A stretch of 7,167 nucleotides of DNA from an uncultured Lachnospiraceae bacterium (GTDB lineage: Bacteria > Bacillota > Clostridia > Lachnospirales > Lachnospiraceae): assembly GCA_905236925.1 (NCBI GenBank), contig CAJOQS010000028.1, forward strand, positions 1 to 7,167, given 5' to 3'. Positions 1-6,230 of this stretch are shown here, in pieces. Each line of letters opens with the position of its first letter. The first letter of the stretch is position 1. A model generated the notes under the pieces. The model was not told the DNA's origin, ran no database searches, and worked only from the letters and a program-made list of their open reading frames with translations. A program made the translations under genes and the position numbers.

Positions 1-1
1 A

Positions 2-37
2 CTTACCGCAGCTGCCAAGGCTCAGCTCTACACCTGA
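2..37 (+). CDS. Possible 3' end of an upstream gene (partial)
   Basis: One frame is open from the window edge and gives LTAAAKAQLYT before a TGA at 35-37. The codons (GCC, AAG, CAG, CTC, TAC, ACC) match the usage of the genes downstream, and the stop falls just before the tyrS promoter, as expected for the tail of a neighbouring gene. Only 11 residues are visible, so neither family nor reality can be established. A second frame is also open through this stretch, which weakens the call. No terminator hairpin is visible between this stop and the promoter. Confidence 0.25.
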   Translation, partial: LTAAAKAQLYT

Positions 38-46
38 AAAAACCGC

Positions 47-75
47 TTGCATTTTTAATAACGGTAAACTATAAT
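47..75 (+). promoter_or_regulatory. Promoter of the tyrS T-box transcript
   Basis: A -35 box TTGCAT (47-52) and a perfect -10 box TATAAT (70-75) are separated by exactly 17 bases, the optimum for the housekeeping sigma factor. Transcription would begin near 82, leaving a leader of about 420 bases before the tyrS start. That length fits a T-box leader, which must contain Stem I through to the terminator. Confidence 0.85.
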
Positions 76-100
76 AAGCCACATCAATCAAATATATTTA

Positions 101-379
101 AGGCTGAGAAGGAAAAGAGTAGCCTTACAGAAGGTTCTTCCAGAGAGTGTCCGGATGGTGCGAGGACATAGGGCCGGTAGGGTGAATACATTCCGGAGCT
201 GCTTCCCGAACATCACTTGCGGGGTGCAGGCATTTGAATTGCCCACGCAAAACTGCAGGAGACAAAGTAGGGACAGACGGTTGCGCCCGACATCGCGCGG
301 GATGTGTGATTGCACATCATAAGGGGGAAGCCGCGAGGCTTGTCCGAATAGAGGTGGTACCACGTTTATAACGTCCTCT
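101..379 (+). promoter_or_regulatory. Tyrosine T-box riboswitch (tyrS leader)
   Basis: This leader RNA senses uncharged tRNA-Tyr and permits transcription into tyrS only when tyrosine is scarce. Stem I starts with 102-105 pairing to 197-200, followed by a kink-turn-like GA/GG element and 111-114 (GGAA) pairing to 191-194 (TTCC). The specifier loop TGAATACA holds the codon UAC (tyrosine) at 187-189. Above it 122-128 pairs with 177-183. The AG bulge AGAGAG (142-147) and distal loop GGATGGTGCGA (153-163), closed by 148-152 with 164-168, are canonical. A Stem III hairpin can be drawn at 301-306/313-318. The antiterminator is textbook: 350-354 pairs with 375-379, the seven-base bulge TGGTACC lies at 355-361, and 362-366 pairs with 370-374. 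The UGGU in the bulge would pair with the ACCA end of a tRNA with discriminator A73, as in bacterial tRNA-Tyr. Pairings were drawn by eye; the class and specificity are very well supported. Confidence 0.95.
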
Positions 380-405
380 GTCTGTTATCAGGCAGGGGAC
401 TTTTT
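373..405 (+). terminator. Regulated intrinsic terminator of the tyrS T-box
   Basis: A 12-base-pair stem, with two G-U pairs, forms between 373-384 and 389-400 around the loop TTAT, followed at once by five T residues (401-405). The 5' arm shares bases 373-379 with the 3' side of the antiterminator, so the two structures exclude each other. Uncharged tRNA-Tyr stabilises the antiterminator; without it this hairpin stops transcription before tyrS. Confidence 0.92.
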
Positions 406-502
406 GCGCGTTAAAGCGAGTGCCGTCAGACTCGCGAGATGCGTGGTTAACCTGCCGACAAAAATAGTAATCGCCGTACTCGACGGCAGAAGGAGAATTA
501 AA

Positions 503-1726
503 ATGGGAATTTTTGAAGAACTGCAGGAAAGAGGCCTGATCGCCCAGACAACCGACGAGGCACAGATCAGAGACCTTGTTAACAACGGAAAGGCAACATT
601 CTACATCGGCTTTGACTGCACCGCCGACAGCCTTACCGCAGGCCATTTCATGGCTCTTACCCTGATGAAGAGACTTCAGCAGGCAGGCAACAAGCCTATC
701 GCCCTTATCGGCGGCGGAACTACGATGATAGGAGACCCCTCGGGCAGAAGCGACATGAGAAAAATGCTCACACGCGAGGACATCGACCACAACGCACAGT
801 GCTTTAAGCGCCAGATGGAGAAGTTCATCGATTTCTCCGATAACAAGGCAATTATGGTAAACAATGCCGACTGGCTTATGAACCTCAACTACATTGAGCT
901 CTTACGCGAAGTAGGCGCATGCTTCTCGGTAAACAACATGCTCAGGGCCGAGTGCTACAAGCAGCGTATGGAGAAGGGTCTTTCCTTCCTTGAGTTCAAC
1001 TACATGATCATGCAGAGCTACGACTTCTATTACATGTTCCAGAAGTACAACTGCAACCTTGAGTTCGGCGGCGACGACCAATGGAGCAACATGCTCGGCG
1101 GAACCGAGCTTATCCGCAGGAAGCTGGGCAAGGATGCACATGCGATGACCATTACCCTGCTGACCGACTCGAACGGAAACAAGATGGGCAAGACCGCAGG
1201 CAACGCCGTATGGCTCGATCCCAACAAGACCACTCCTTTCGAGTTCTACCAGTACTGGAGAAATATCGGCGACGCCGATGTCGATAAGTGCATTAAGATG
1301 CTCACCTTTCTTCCCATGGAGCAGATCCGCGAGATCGAAAAGTGGGATCCTTCCCGCATCAACGAGAAGAAGATGCTCCTTGCTCACGAGCTTACCGAGC
1401 TTGTTCACGGCAAGGAAGAGGCCGACAAGGCCGAGGCTACAGCTAAGGCACTGTTCGCCGGCGGCGGAGACGACGCTAACATGCCTACTACGACAATCGC
1501 AGCATCTGACGTTCCTGCAGAGGGCATCAGCGTGATCGACCTGTTAAGCCTTTGCCAGCTTATCCCTTCAAGAGGAGAAGGCAGAAGACTGATCGAGCAG
1601 GGCGGCGTATCGATCGATGGAGAGAAGGTTACGGCGTTTGATCAGAAGGTCGCGGTTGCTGCGCTCAAGGAAGGTGTGAAGATCAAGAAGGGAAAGAAGA
1701 TTTTCCATAAGGCGGTAATTGGGTAA
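503..1726 (+). CDS. tyrS: Tyrosyl-tRNA synthetase
   Basis: This cytoplasmic class I aminoacyl-tRNA synthetase joins tyrosine to tRNA-Tyr using ATP. The 407-residue length is normal for the bacterial TyrS type. The Rossmann catalytic domain has Y34, D38 and T40, the HIGH-equivalent TAGH (45-48), GDPSGR (77-82) with D78, the tyrosine-pocket pattern Y167-Q171-D174, and GGDDQW (189-194). The KMSKS-equivalent is KMGKT (227-231). The tRNA-binding C-terminal part ends in an S4 RNA-binding domain at about 350-400, including IPSRGEGRRLIEQGGV. The ATG at 503 is chosen because AGGAG at 491-495 precedes it by seven bases. A TTG at 404 in the same frame would lie in the terminator T-tract and add 33 residues unlike any TyrS. 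The oddity is T45, where the first histidine of HIGH usually sits. Expression is controlled by the T-box upstream, and the gene is followed by its own terminator, so it is probably monocistronic. Confidence 0.98.
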   Translation: MGIFEELQERGLIAQTTDEAQIRDLVNNGKATFYIGFDCTADSLTAGHFMALTLMKRLQQAGNKPIALIGGGTTMIGDPSGRSDMRKMLTREDIDHNAQCFKRQMEKFIDFSDNKAIMVNNADWLMNLNYIELLREVGACFSVNNMLRAECYKQRMEKGLSFLEFNYMIMQSYDFYYMFQKYNCNLEFGGDDQWSNMLGGTELIRRKLGKDAHAMTITLLTDSNGNKMGKTAGNAVWLDPNKTTPFEFYQYWRNIGDADVDKCIKMLTFLPMEQIREIEKWDPSRINEKKMLLAHELTELVHGKEEADKAEATAKALFAGGGDDANMPTTTIAASDVPAEGISVIDLLSLCQLIPSRGEGRRLIEQGGVSIDGEKVTAFDQKVAVAALKEGVKIKKGKKIFHKAVIG

Positions 1727-1752
1727 GAAGTAGTAGATGTCAGATTAGTGAA

Positions 1753-1784
1753 GGTGCGGGCTGTGCCCGCACCAGTTTTGTTTT
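1753..1784 (+). terminator. Intrinsic terminator after tyrS
   Basis: A perfect nine-base-pair GC-rich stem (1753-1761 with 1765-1773) closes the loop TGT and is followed by an interrupted T-rich tail (AGTTTTGTTTTC). It begins 26 bases after the tyrS stop codon and separates tyrS from the ATPase gene. Confidence 0.93.
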
Positions 1785-1792
1785 CAAGACTC

Positions 1793-1821
1793 TTGCCTGT
1801 GGGGAATTATGTTGGTAAACT
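1793..1821 (+). promoter_or_regulatory. Candidate promoter for the ATPase gene
   Basis: TTGCCT (1793-1798) and TAAACT (1816-1821) are separated by 17 bases. Each hexamer matches the sigma-A consensus at four of six positions. The site lies directly after the tyrS terminator, where a new promoter is needed, and would give a leader of about 45 bases before the start at 1873. The match is moderate, so the exact position is tentative. Confidence 0.4.
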
Positions 1822-1872
1822 GTAGAAAGGCAGAACTTTGTGAGATAAAAGCACGTTACGGAGTAGAAGAAC

Positions 1873-2547
1873 ATGTTTGATTTGAAAGATTTTGTGGTCG
1901 TCACCGGGCATTACGGCTGCGGGAAGACCAATTTTTCTATAAACCTGGCTTTGGAGTATGCGGCGGCCGGAAGGAAAGTCACGATCGTTGATATGGACCT
2001 TGTAAACCCGTATTTCAGAACCTCGGATTACAGGGAGATGCTTGAGAGCAAGGGGATCGAGGTCATAGCGCCCGTATTCGGGCATACAAACCTTGATATC
2101 CCTTCGCTCCCGGCCTCAATGTACTCGATATTTGATTCTAAGGATATGGTCATCGTTGATGTGGGCGGAGACGATGTTGGCTCAACTGTGCTCGGACGTT
2201 TCAGGCCGAAGTTCGAAGGACTCGATTATGACATGCTCTATGTAGTCAACCGCTGCCGCAACATGACCGCAACACCCGAAGACGCAGTAGAAGTCCTCAA
2301 CGAGATCAAAGCCGTCAGCGGCCTTACCCCCACCGGGATCATCAATAACTCGCACCTGATGGCCGAAACCGACGCGCATGTAATCAGAGAAGGAATCGAA
2401 TTCGCAAAGAAAATAAGCGACATGACCGGGCTTCCGATCAAGGCAACCACTATCCGTCGAGATCTTTTAGAATCGGGCGGACTAAAAACACCTGGCGAAG
2501 CGGAGAACTTTTACCCTATCGACATCCATGTGAAAGTCTCCTGGTAA
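1873..2547 (+). CDS. MinD/ParA-like P-loop ATPase, role unknown
   Basis: This 224-residue cytoplasmic protein belongs to the SIMIBI group of P-loop NTPases (the CobQ/CobB/MinD/ParA nucleotide-binding fold). The Walker A loop is GHYGCGKTN (12-20). The switch I/Walker A'-like strand is VDMDLVNPYFR (39-49), and the Walker B strand is MVIVDVGGDD (92-101). NNS at 158-160 lies where related ATPases have a base-contacting asparagine. The signature lysine of the deviant Walker A motif (KGGxGKT) is replaced by H13, so this is not a typical MinD or ParA. There is no signal peptide or membrane segment, no extra domain, and no CXXC pair like that of the Mrp/Nbp35 iron-sulfur carriers. The ATG is preceded by GGAG (1860-1863) at nine-base spacing. 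It follows the tyrS terminator and precedes the exporter gene by 57 bases with no terminator visible between, so co-transcription is possible. The fold is confident; substrate, partner and process are not known from the sequence. Confidence 0.9.
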   Translation: MFDLKDFVVVTGHYGCGKTNFSINLALEYAAAGRKVTIVDMDLVNPYFRTSDYREMLESKGIEVIAPVFGHTNLDIPSLPASMYSIFDSKDMVIVDVGGDDVGSTVLGRFRPKFEGLDYDMLYVVNRCRNMTATPEDAVEVLNEIKAVSGLTPTGIINNSHLMAETDAHVIREGIEFAKKISDMTGLPIKATTIRRDLLESGGLKTPGEAENFYPIDIHVKVSW

Positions 2548-2604
2548 CGGCCTCAAATAACTACGCTATTATACTCTGTGCGGCGCGCCCCAACAGGAAG
2601 TATT

Positions 2605-4020
2605 ATGAATTACAGATTATTTGACAAAGAACCCTTATTTTATAAAAACGTATTTACCCTGGCATTGCCGATAGCTCTTCAGAGCCTCATCACCATCGGC
2701 GTTAACATGCTGGATACAATAATGGTCGGCAGCCTCAGCGAAGAAGCTCTTTCGGCAACCTCTCTGGCCAACTCGTTCATCAGTATCTACCAGATATTCT
2801 GCATGGGACTCGGAATGGGAGCCTCGGTGCTCGTATCCCGTTATTACGGAATGAAGAAGAGCAACGATGAACCGGAGAAGGCTTCTCATGCCCTGAAACA
2901 GACCGTCTGTCTGATGCTGAGACTCACGGTCCTTCTGGCTTCTCTATTTGCGATCGCGACCGCGCTCATTCCTCAGACGATCATGAGGATGTACACGGAG
3001 GAAGAGGAGATAATAGCGCTCGGGACCACCTATTTTAAATGGTCCGTTGCCGCATATTTCTTCCTGGGTCTGTCGCTGACCTCCACTATCGCACTTCGCA
3101 GCGTGAGGCAGGTTAAACTGCCGCTGCTCGTATCCATAGGCGCATTTTTCGTAAATCTGGCCGCCAATTACACCTTTATCTTCGGTAAATTCGGAGCACC
3201 CAGAATGGAGATCGCCGGTGCCGCGCTCGGAACACTGATCGCGCGTATCTTTGAGGCATCCTGCATTCTCGGATATCTGCTCTTAAAGGACAGGGAGATC
3301 TGTTTCAAGATCAGGGACATACTGATGAAGACCCGCTCACTTGTCGGTGAGTACATAAAGATCTGCATACCGGTTCTGTTCAGTGACGGAATACTCGCGA
3401 TAGGAAACAATACCGTGGCTGTCATCATCGGACATCTCGGAAAGACCATGGTCGCGGCGAACGCGATCACCACTGTCACCCAGCAGCTCAGTACCGTGGT
3501 TGTTCAGGGCGTCAGTCAGGCCGGAGCGATTGTTACCGGACAGACCCTTGGAAGCGGAGATAAGGAACGCACGATGAAGCAGGGATATCTGTTCTTCGGA
3601 CTCGGACTCGGGCTGGGGATCATCTCCGCATTGTTTATCGCGCTTACAAAGAATCCTATCATCGCTTCATATTCAGAAGTCGGACCCGAAACAAGAAAGA
3701 TAGCCTCGCAGCTCATGCTCGCGATCAGTTTCATCATCATTTTCCAGGCAACGAACAGCATCATGACCAAGGGCGTGCTTCGCGGAGGCGGAGATACGAA
3801 AATGCTCATGATCACCGATAACATCTTCCTGTGGGTGATCTCCATACCGCTCGGACTTCTCGCAGGCTTCGTATTCAAGCTTCCCGCGTTCTGGATCTAT
3901 GTATGTCTGAAATCCGACCAGATCATCAAAACGCTCTGGAGCTACCTCAGACTCAGGAGCGGCAAGTGGATCAAGAAGATATCAACCGGACGCACTCAGG
4001 AAAAGATAAGCACGACATAA
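2605..4020 (+). CDS. MATE family efflux transporter
   Basis: This 471-residue inner-membrane protein is a multidrug and toxic compound extrusion transporter, which exports organic cations or drugs by Na+ or H+ antiport. The family has 12 transmembrane helices in two pseudo-symmetric halves. The first half shows the family hallmark VNMLDTIMVGSLS (33-45), with acidic D37 in helix 1, and MGASVLVSRYYG (71-82). The second half begins near residue 247 and carries QGVSQAGAIVTGQ (301-313) and the conserved loop GVLRGGGDTK (390-399). The basic tail after residue 450 should be cytoplasmic. The ATG at 2605 is preferred because AGGA at 2595-2598 precedes it by six bases and translation then starts in family-like sequence; a GTG at 2578 in the same frame would add nine unlikely residues. 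The stop codon is adjacent to the ribosome binding site of the YitT gene, implying an operon. The transported substrate cannot be read from sequence. Confidence 0.95.
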   Translation: MNYRLFDKEPLFYKNVFTLALPIALQSLITIGVNMLDTIMVGSLSEEALSATSLANSFISIYQIFCMGLGMGASVLVSRYYGMKKSNDEPEKASHALKQTVCLMLRLTVLLASLFAIATALIPQTIMRMYTEEEEIIALGTTYFKWSVAAYFFLGLSLTSTIALRSVRQVKLPLLVSIGAFFVNLAANYTFIFGKFGAPRMEIAGAALGTLIARIFEASCILGYLLLKDREICFKIRDILMKTRSLVGEYIKICIPVLFSDGILAIGNNTVAVIIGHLGKTMVAANAITTVTQQLSTVVVQGVSQAGAIVTGQTLGSGDKERTMKQGYLFFGLGLGLGIISALFIALTKNPIIASYSEVGPETRKIASQLMLAISFIIIFQATNSIMTKGVLRGGGDTKMLMITDNIFLWVISIPLGLLAGFVFKLPAFWIYVCLKSDQIIKTLWSYLRLRSGKWIKKISTGRTQEKISTT

Positions 4021-4035
4021 AGGAGGGTACTGCCC

Positions 4036-4872
4036 ATGAACAAAAAGATATCGGAAGCCGGCTCGTGGTTTTTCATCGTTCTCGGAGCACTGATGGCGAG
4101 CTTCTCGGTAGCCGCCATTCTGATCCCCAATGACGCCATTGATTACGGAACTGCGGGCATATCGATCATCATAAGCAAGCTGACCGGAATCAATCTGTCA
4201 CTTTGCGTTCTGATCGTTTTTGCGCCCTTCCTTATAGCGGGCCTGCTGATACTCGGGAAACAGTTCGGTCTGAAGGCCATTGCCGGGTCCGCCGTATATT
4301 CGCTCGGGCTCGCGCTTTTTGAGGAGCTGGAGGTCGCCGTTGATACCGAGCATTTCCTTGCTGTGGCGTTCGGCGGCGCGATACTTGGCGCGGGCCTTTC
4401 ACTGATCCTTAAGAACGGAGGTTGCATCGACGGTTCGGAGATATTCGCAAATATCATCCTGAAAAGGCTTTCCGACAGAACCGGCAAGAACTTCAGCATG
4501 ACTCCCATTCTTGTCGGCTTCAACGCCTGCGTTTATATCGCGGTGTTCCTTCTGATAAACGAGAATGCGGCCCTTATGAGTCTTCTGGTGTATGTGGTGG
4601 CTACAGGCGTGATCAACTACTTTACCGACCATTTCGAAGCGATCAAGCAGGTCACGATCATCACGAAAACTCCCGAAGCGCTCGTCAGCCAGATCAAGAG
4701 CGAACTCAACAAGACCTGCACCATCATGAATTCCTTCGGTGCAATCGCCGGCGAGAACAAGACCCTCATCTGCTATATCAACTACTTCGAACTCGCCAAA
4801 ATGAAGGAGATAATAGCCCGAAACAAAGGCACTTTCAGTACCGTTTCGACGATCGATGAGATATTACGTTAA
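4036..4872 (+). CDS. YitT family membrane protein (DUF161/DUF2179)
   Basis: This 278-residue integral membrane protein of the YitT family has no firmly established biochemical role. Hydrophobic segments lie near 12-30, 54-74, 80-97, 107-126, 155-174 and 178-196. The hallmark glycine-rich stretch GGAILGAGLSLILKNGGCIDG runs about 113-133 with the downstream SEIFANI. The C-terminal domain (about 199-278), with KQVTIITK and the GTFSTVSTIDEIL ending, is the soluble DUF2179 module, predicted to be cytoplasmic. Length and domain order are normal for the family. The start is supported by an excellent AAAGGAGGG (4019-4027) eight bases upstream, whose first As belong to the stop codon of the MATE gene. 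Only 15 bases separate the two genes, so they are likely co-transcribed and translationally coupled. No terminator hairpin is visible after the stop. Transport or sensing roles suggested for the family are unproven. Confidence 0.93.
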   Translation: MNKKISEAGSWFFIVLGALMASFSVAAILIPNDAIDYGTAGISIIISKLTGINLSLCVLIVFAPFLIAGLLILGKQFGLKAIAGSAVYSLGLALFEELEVAVDTEHFLAVAFGGAILGAGLSLILKNGGCIDGSEIFANIILKRLSDRTGKNFSMTPILVGFNACVYIAVFLLINENAALMSLLVYVVATGVINYFTDHFEAIKQVTIITKTPEALVSQIKSELNKTCTIMNSFGAIAGENKTLICYINYFELAKMKEIIARNKGTFSTVSTIDEILR

Positions 4873-4879
4873 AATTTTG

Positions 4880-4908
4880 TTGCTTTAAAGCGATAAAGGT
4901 GTTATACT
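4880..4908 (+). promoter_or_regulatory. Promoter of the 2-oxoacid oxidoreductase operon
   Basis: TTGCTT (4880-4885) and TATACT (4903-4908) are separated by 17 bases. The -10 box matches the consensus at five of six positions. Transcription would begin near 4915, giving a short leader of about 27 bases before the ferredoxin start. It begins only eight bases after the YitT stop. With no terminator in between, some read-through from the upstream genes is possible. No operator palindrome is evident around it. Confidence 0.7.
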
Positions 4909-4941
4909 GTCCAGAAATAGTAAATAAGAGGAGGCGTTGGA

Positions 4942-5148
4942 ATGGCAAGGATTACGATCAAGGAAGATTCCTGCAAGGGCTGCGAGATGTGTGTCAATGC
5001 GTGCCCGAAGCAGCTGCTCAGGCTAAACAGGGACAAGATCAACGCGAAGGGCTATCATCCCGCGATGATGACCGACCAGTCCGCGTGCATCGGCTGCAAG
5101 TCATGCGCGATCATGTGTCCTGACGTCTGCATAACGGTTGAAAAATAA
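4942..5148 (+). CDS. korD: 2-oxoacid:ferredoxin oxidoreductase, delta (ferredoxin-like) subunit
   Basis: This 68-residue cytoplasmic protein carries two [4Fe-4S] clusters and passes electrons from the catalytic subunits to free ferredoxin. Two complete cluster motifs are visible: C11-x2-C14-x2-C17-x3-C21-P and C49-x2-C52-x2-C55-x3-C59-P. As in other bacterial-type ferredoxins, the fourth cysteine of each motif probably completes the opposite cluster. A ninth cysteine, C63, lies just after the second motif. The start follows AGGAGG (4929-4934) at seven-base spacing. It is the first gene of the operon; its stop codon TAA is part of the ribosome binding site of the alpha-subunit gene. Alone it could be called a 2[4Fe-4S] ferredoxin, but the order delta-alpha-beta-gamma makes the subunit assignment strong. 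Whether the enzyme is of Kor (2-oxoglutarate) or Vor (branched-chain) type is open. Confidence 0.92.
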   Translation: MARITIKEDSCKGCEMCVNACPKQLLRLNRDKINAKGYHPAMMTDQSACIGCKSCAIMCPDVCITVEK

Positions 5149-5161
5149 GGAGATTATTATC

Positions 5162-6226
5162 ATGGCAGAGAAAGTTTTAATGAAAGGTAATGAGGCTCTC
5201 GGCGAAGCAGCTCTTCGCGCAGGCTGCCGGCATTTCTTCGGCTATCCTATCACGCCTCAGACCGAGCTTTCCGCTTATCTGTCGAAGAAGATGCCCAAGT
5301 GCGGCGGCACCTTCCTTCAGGCTGAGTCGGAGCTCGCGGCTATCAATATGGTTCTTGGCGCCGGTGCGACCGGTGTACGTGCAATGACTTCGTCTTCATC
5401 CCCCGGAATCTCACTGAAGTCCGAGGGCATCAGCTATATCGCCGGTTCGGATGTTCCCTGCGTTATCATCAACGTTCAGCGCGGCGGACCCGGACTCGGA
5501 AGTATCCAGCCTTCACAGGCGGATTACTGGCAGGCCACCAAGGCGACCGGACACGGTGATTTCCAGATTTTTGTACTTGCTCCTTCAACAGTTCAGGAGA
5601 TGGCGGATTTTGTTGCTCTTGCCTTTGATACGGCCGAGAAATACAGAGTTCCCGCTATGATCCTCTCGGACGGTATGATGGGTCAGATGATGGAGCCCGT
5701 AAGCTTCCCCGAGGAGACCGAGATCACACAGCATGACAAGTCATGGGCAGCGTGCGGACATAACAACGCAAGACCTCATAATATCGTTAATTCCCTCTAT
5801 ATCGAGGCGAAGGATCTCGAGAAGACCGTTATCGAGCGTTATGAGCGCTACGAGAAGATCAAGGCCAACGAACAGCGCGCGGAGAGTTACATGACCGAGG
5901 ATGCGGAAGTTGTTATCGTTGCATACGGCGCATCTTCACGTGTTTCGAGAAGTGCCGTTGATATGGCCCGTGCAGAGGGCATCAAGGCAGGTCTTGTAAG
6001 ACCCATTACTCTCTGGCCTTTCCCTGTTGACGCGATCGAGAAGACGGTTGCGAACGCAAAGCAGTTCCTTGCTGTCGAGATGAGCATGGGACAGATGGTC
6101 GATGATGTAAAACTTGTTGTTAACGGACGCAAGCCCGTGAGCTTCTTCGGACGTACGGGAGGAATCATCCCCACCCCGGCGGAGGTTCTCGGTGAGATTA
6201 AGAAATTAGCAGGGAAGGAGGCGTAA
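5162..6226 (+). CDS. vorB: 2-oxoacid:ferredoxin oxidoreductase, alpha subunit (VorB/KorA type)
   Basis: This 354-residue alpha subunit belongs to a ferredoxin-dependent enzyme that converts a 2-oxoacid plus CoA to acyl-CoA and CO2. The N-terminal pyrimidine-binding domain of the thiamine-diphosphate enzymes shows the hallmark GYPITPQTEL (27-36), QAESELAAINMVLGAG (53-68) and SSSSPGISLKSEG (77-89). NVQRGGPGLGS (104-114) is typical of the family. The C-terminal transketolase-C-like domain runs from about 246, with VIVAYGASSR (251-260) and RPITLWPFP (280-288), ending in GRTGGIIPTP (330-339). The ATG at 5162 follows TAAGGAG (5146-5152) at nine-base spacing. A TTG at 5138 in the same frame overlaps the ferredoxin gene and lacks a ribosome binding site. 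Such proteins are annotated either as 3-methyl-2-oxobutanoate dehydrogenase VorB or as 2-oxoglutarate oxidoreductase KorA, and the substrate cannot be fixed by eye. Only four bases separate it from the beta gene. Confidence 0.95.
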   Translation: MAEKVLMKGNEALGEAALRAGCRHFFGYPITPQTELSAYLSKKMPKCGGTFLQAESELAAINMVLGAGATGVRAMTSSSSPGISLKSEGISYIAGSDVPCVIINVQRGGPGLGSIQPSQADYWQATKATGHGDFQIFVLAPSTVQEMADFVALAFDTAEKYRVPAMILSDGMMGQMMEPVSFPEETEITQHDKSWAACGHNNARPHNIVNSLYIEAKDLEKTVIERYERYEKIKANEQRAESYMTEDAEVVIVAYGASSRVSRSAVDMARAEGIKAGLVRPITLWPFPVDAIEKTVANAKQFLAVEMSMGQMVDDVKLVVNGRKPVSFFGRTGGIIPTPAEVLGEIKKLAGKEA

Positions 6227-6230
6227 GGCA

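Noticed and set aside
1..52. A possible divergent minus-strand gene starting at 52 (MQAVFSGVELSLGSCGK...).
   Set aside because: There is no Shine-Dalgarno sequence upstream of that ATG, it would overlap the tyrS promoter, and only 17 codons are visible.
88..363. A 91-codon minus-strand frame across the tyrS leader.
   Set aside because: It covers the conserved T-box structure. The base pairing and specifier explain this stretch, and the peptide resembles no family.
404..502. A TTG-initiated N-terminal extension of tyrS by 33 residues.
   Set aside because: The TTG is in the terminator T-tract with no ribosome binding site, whereas the ATG at 503 has AGGAG at good spacing and aligns with other TyrS N-termini.
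902..1408. A 168-codon open frame on the minus strand inside tyrS.
   Set aside because: It lies wholly opposite tyrS, has no recognisable motif, and is the kind of antisense frame produced by strongly biased codon use. tyrS is unambiguous.
2582..2589. GC-only palindrome GGCGCGCC between the ATPase and MATE genes.
   Set aside because: Eight bases with no loop and no T-tract make neither a terminator nor a convincing operator; it is a single occurrence.
2548..2604. A separate promoter for the MATE gene, based on TATACT at 2570-2575.
   Set aside because: No acceptable -35 box exists at 16-18 bases upstream, so a stand-alone promoter is not supported; read-through from the ATPase gene is the simpler view.
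3831..4133. A 100-codon frame bridging the MATE and YitT genes.
   Set aside because: It is an out-of-frame shadow of two well-supported genes and has no ribosome binding site or motif.
4873..4941. A terminator after the YitT gene (GCTTTAAAGC at 4882-4891).
   Set aside because: The palindrome is short and AT-rich with no following T-tract, and it overlaps the start of a good promoter.
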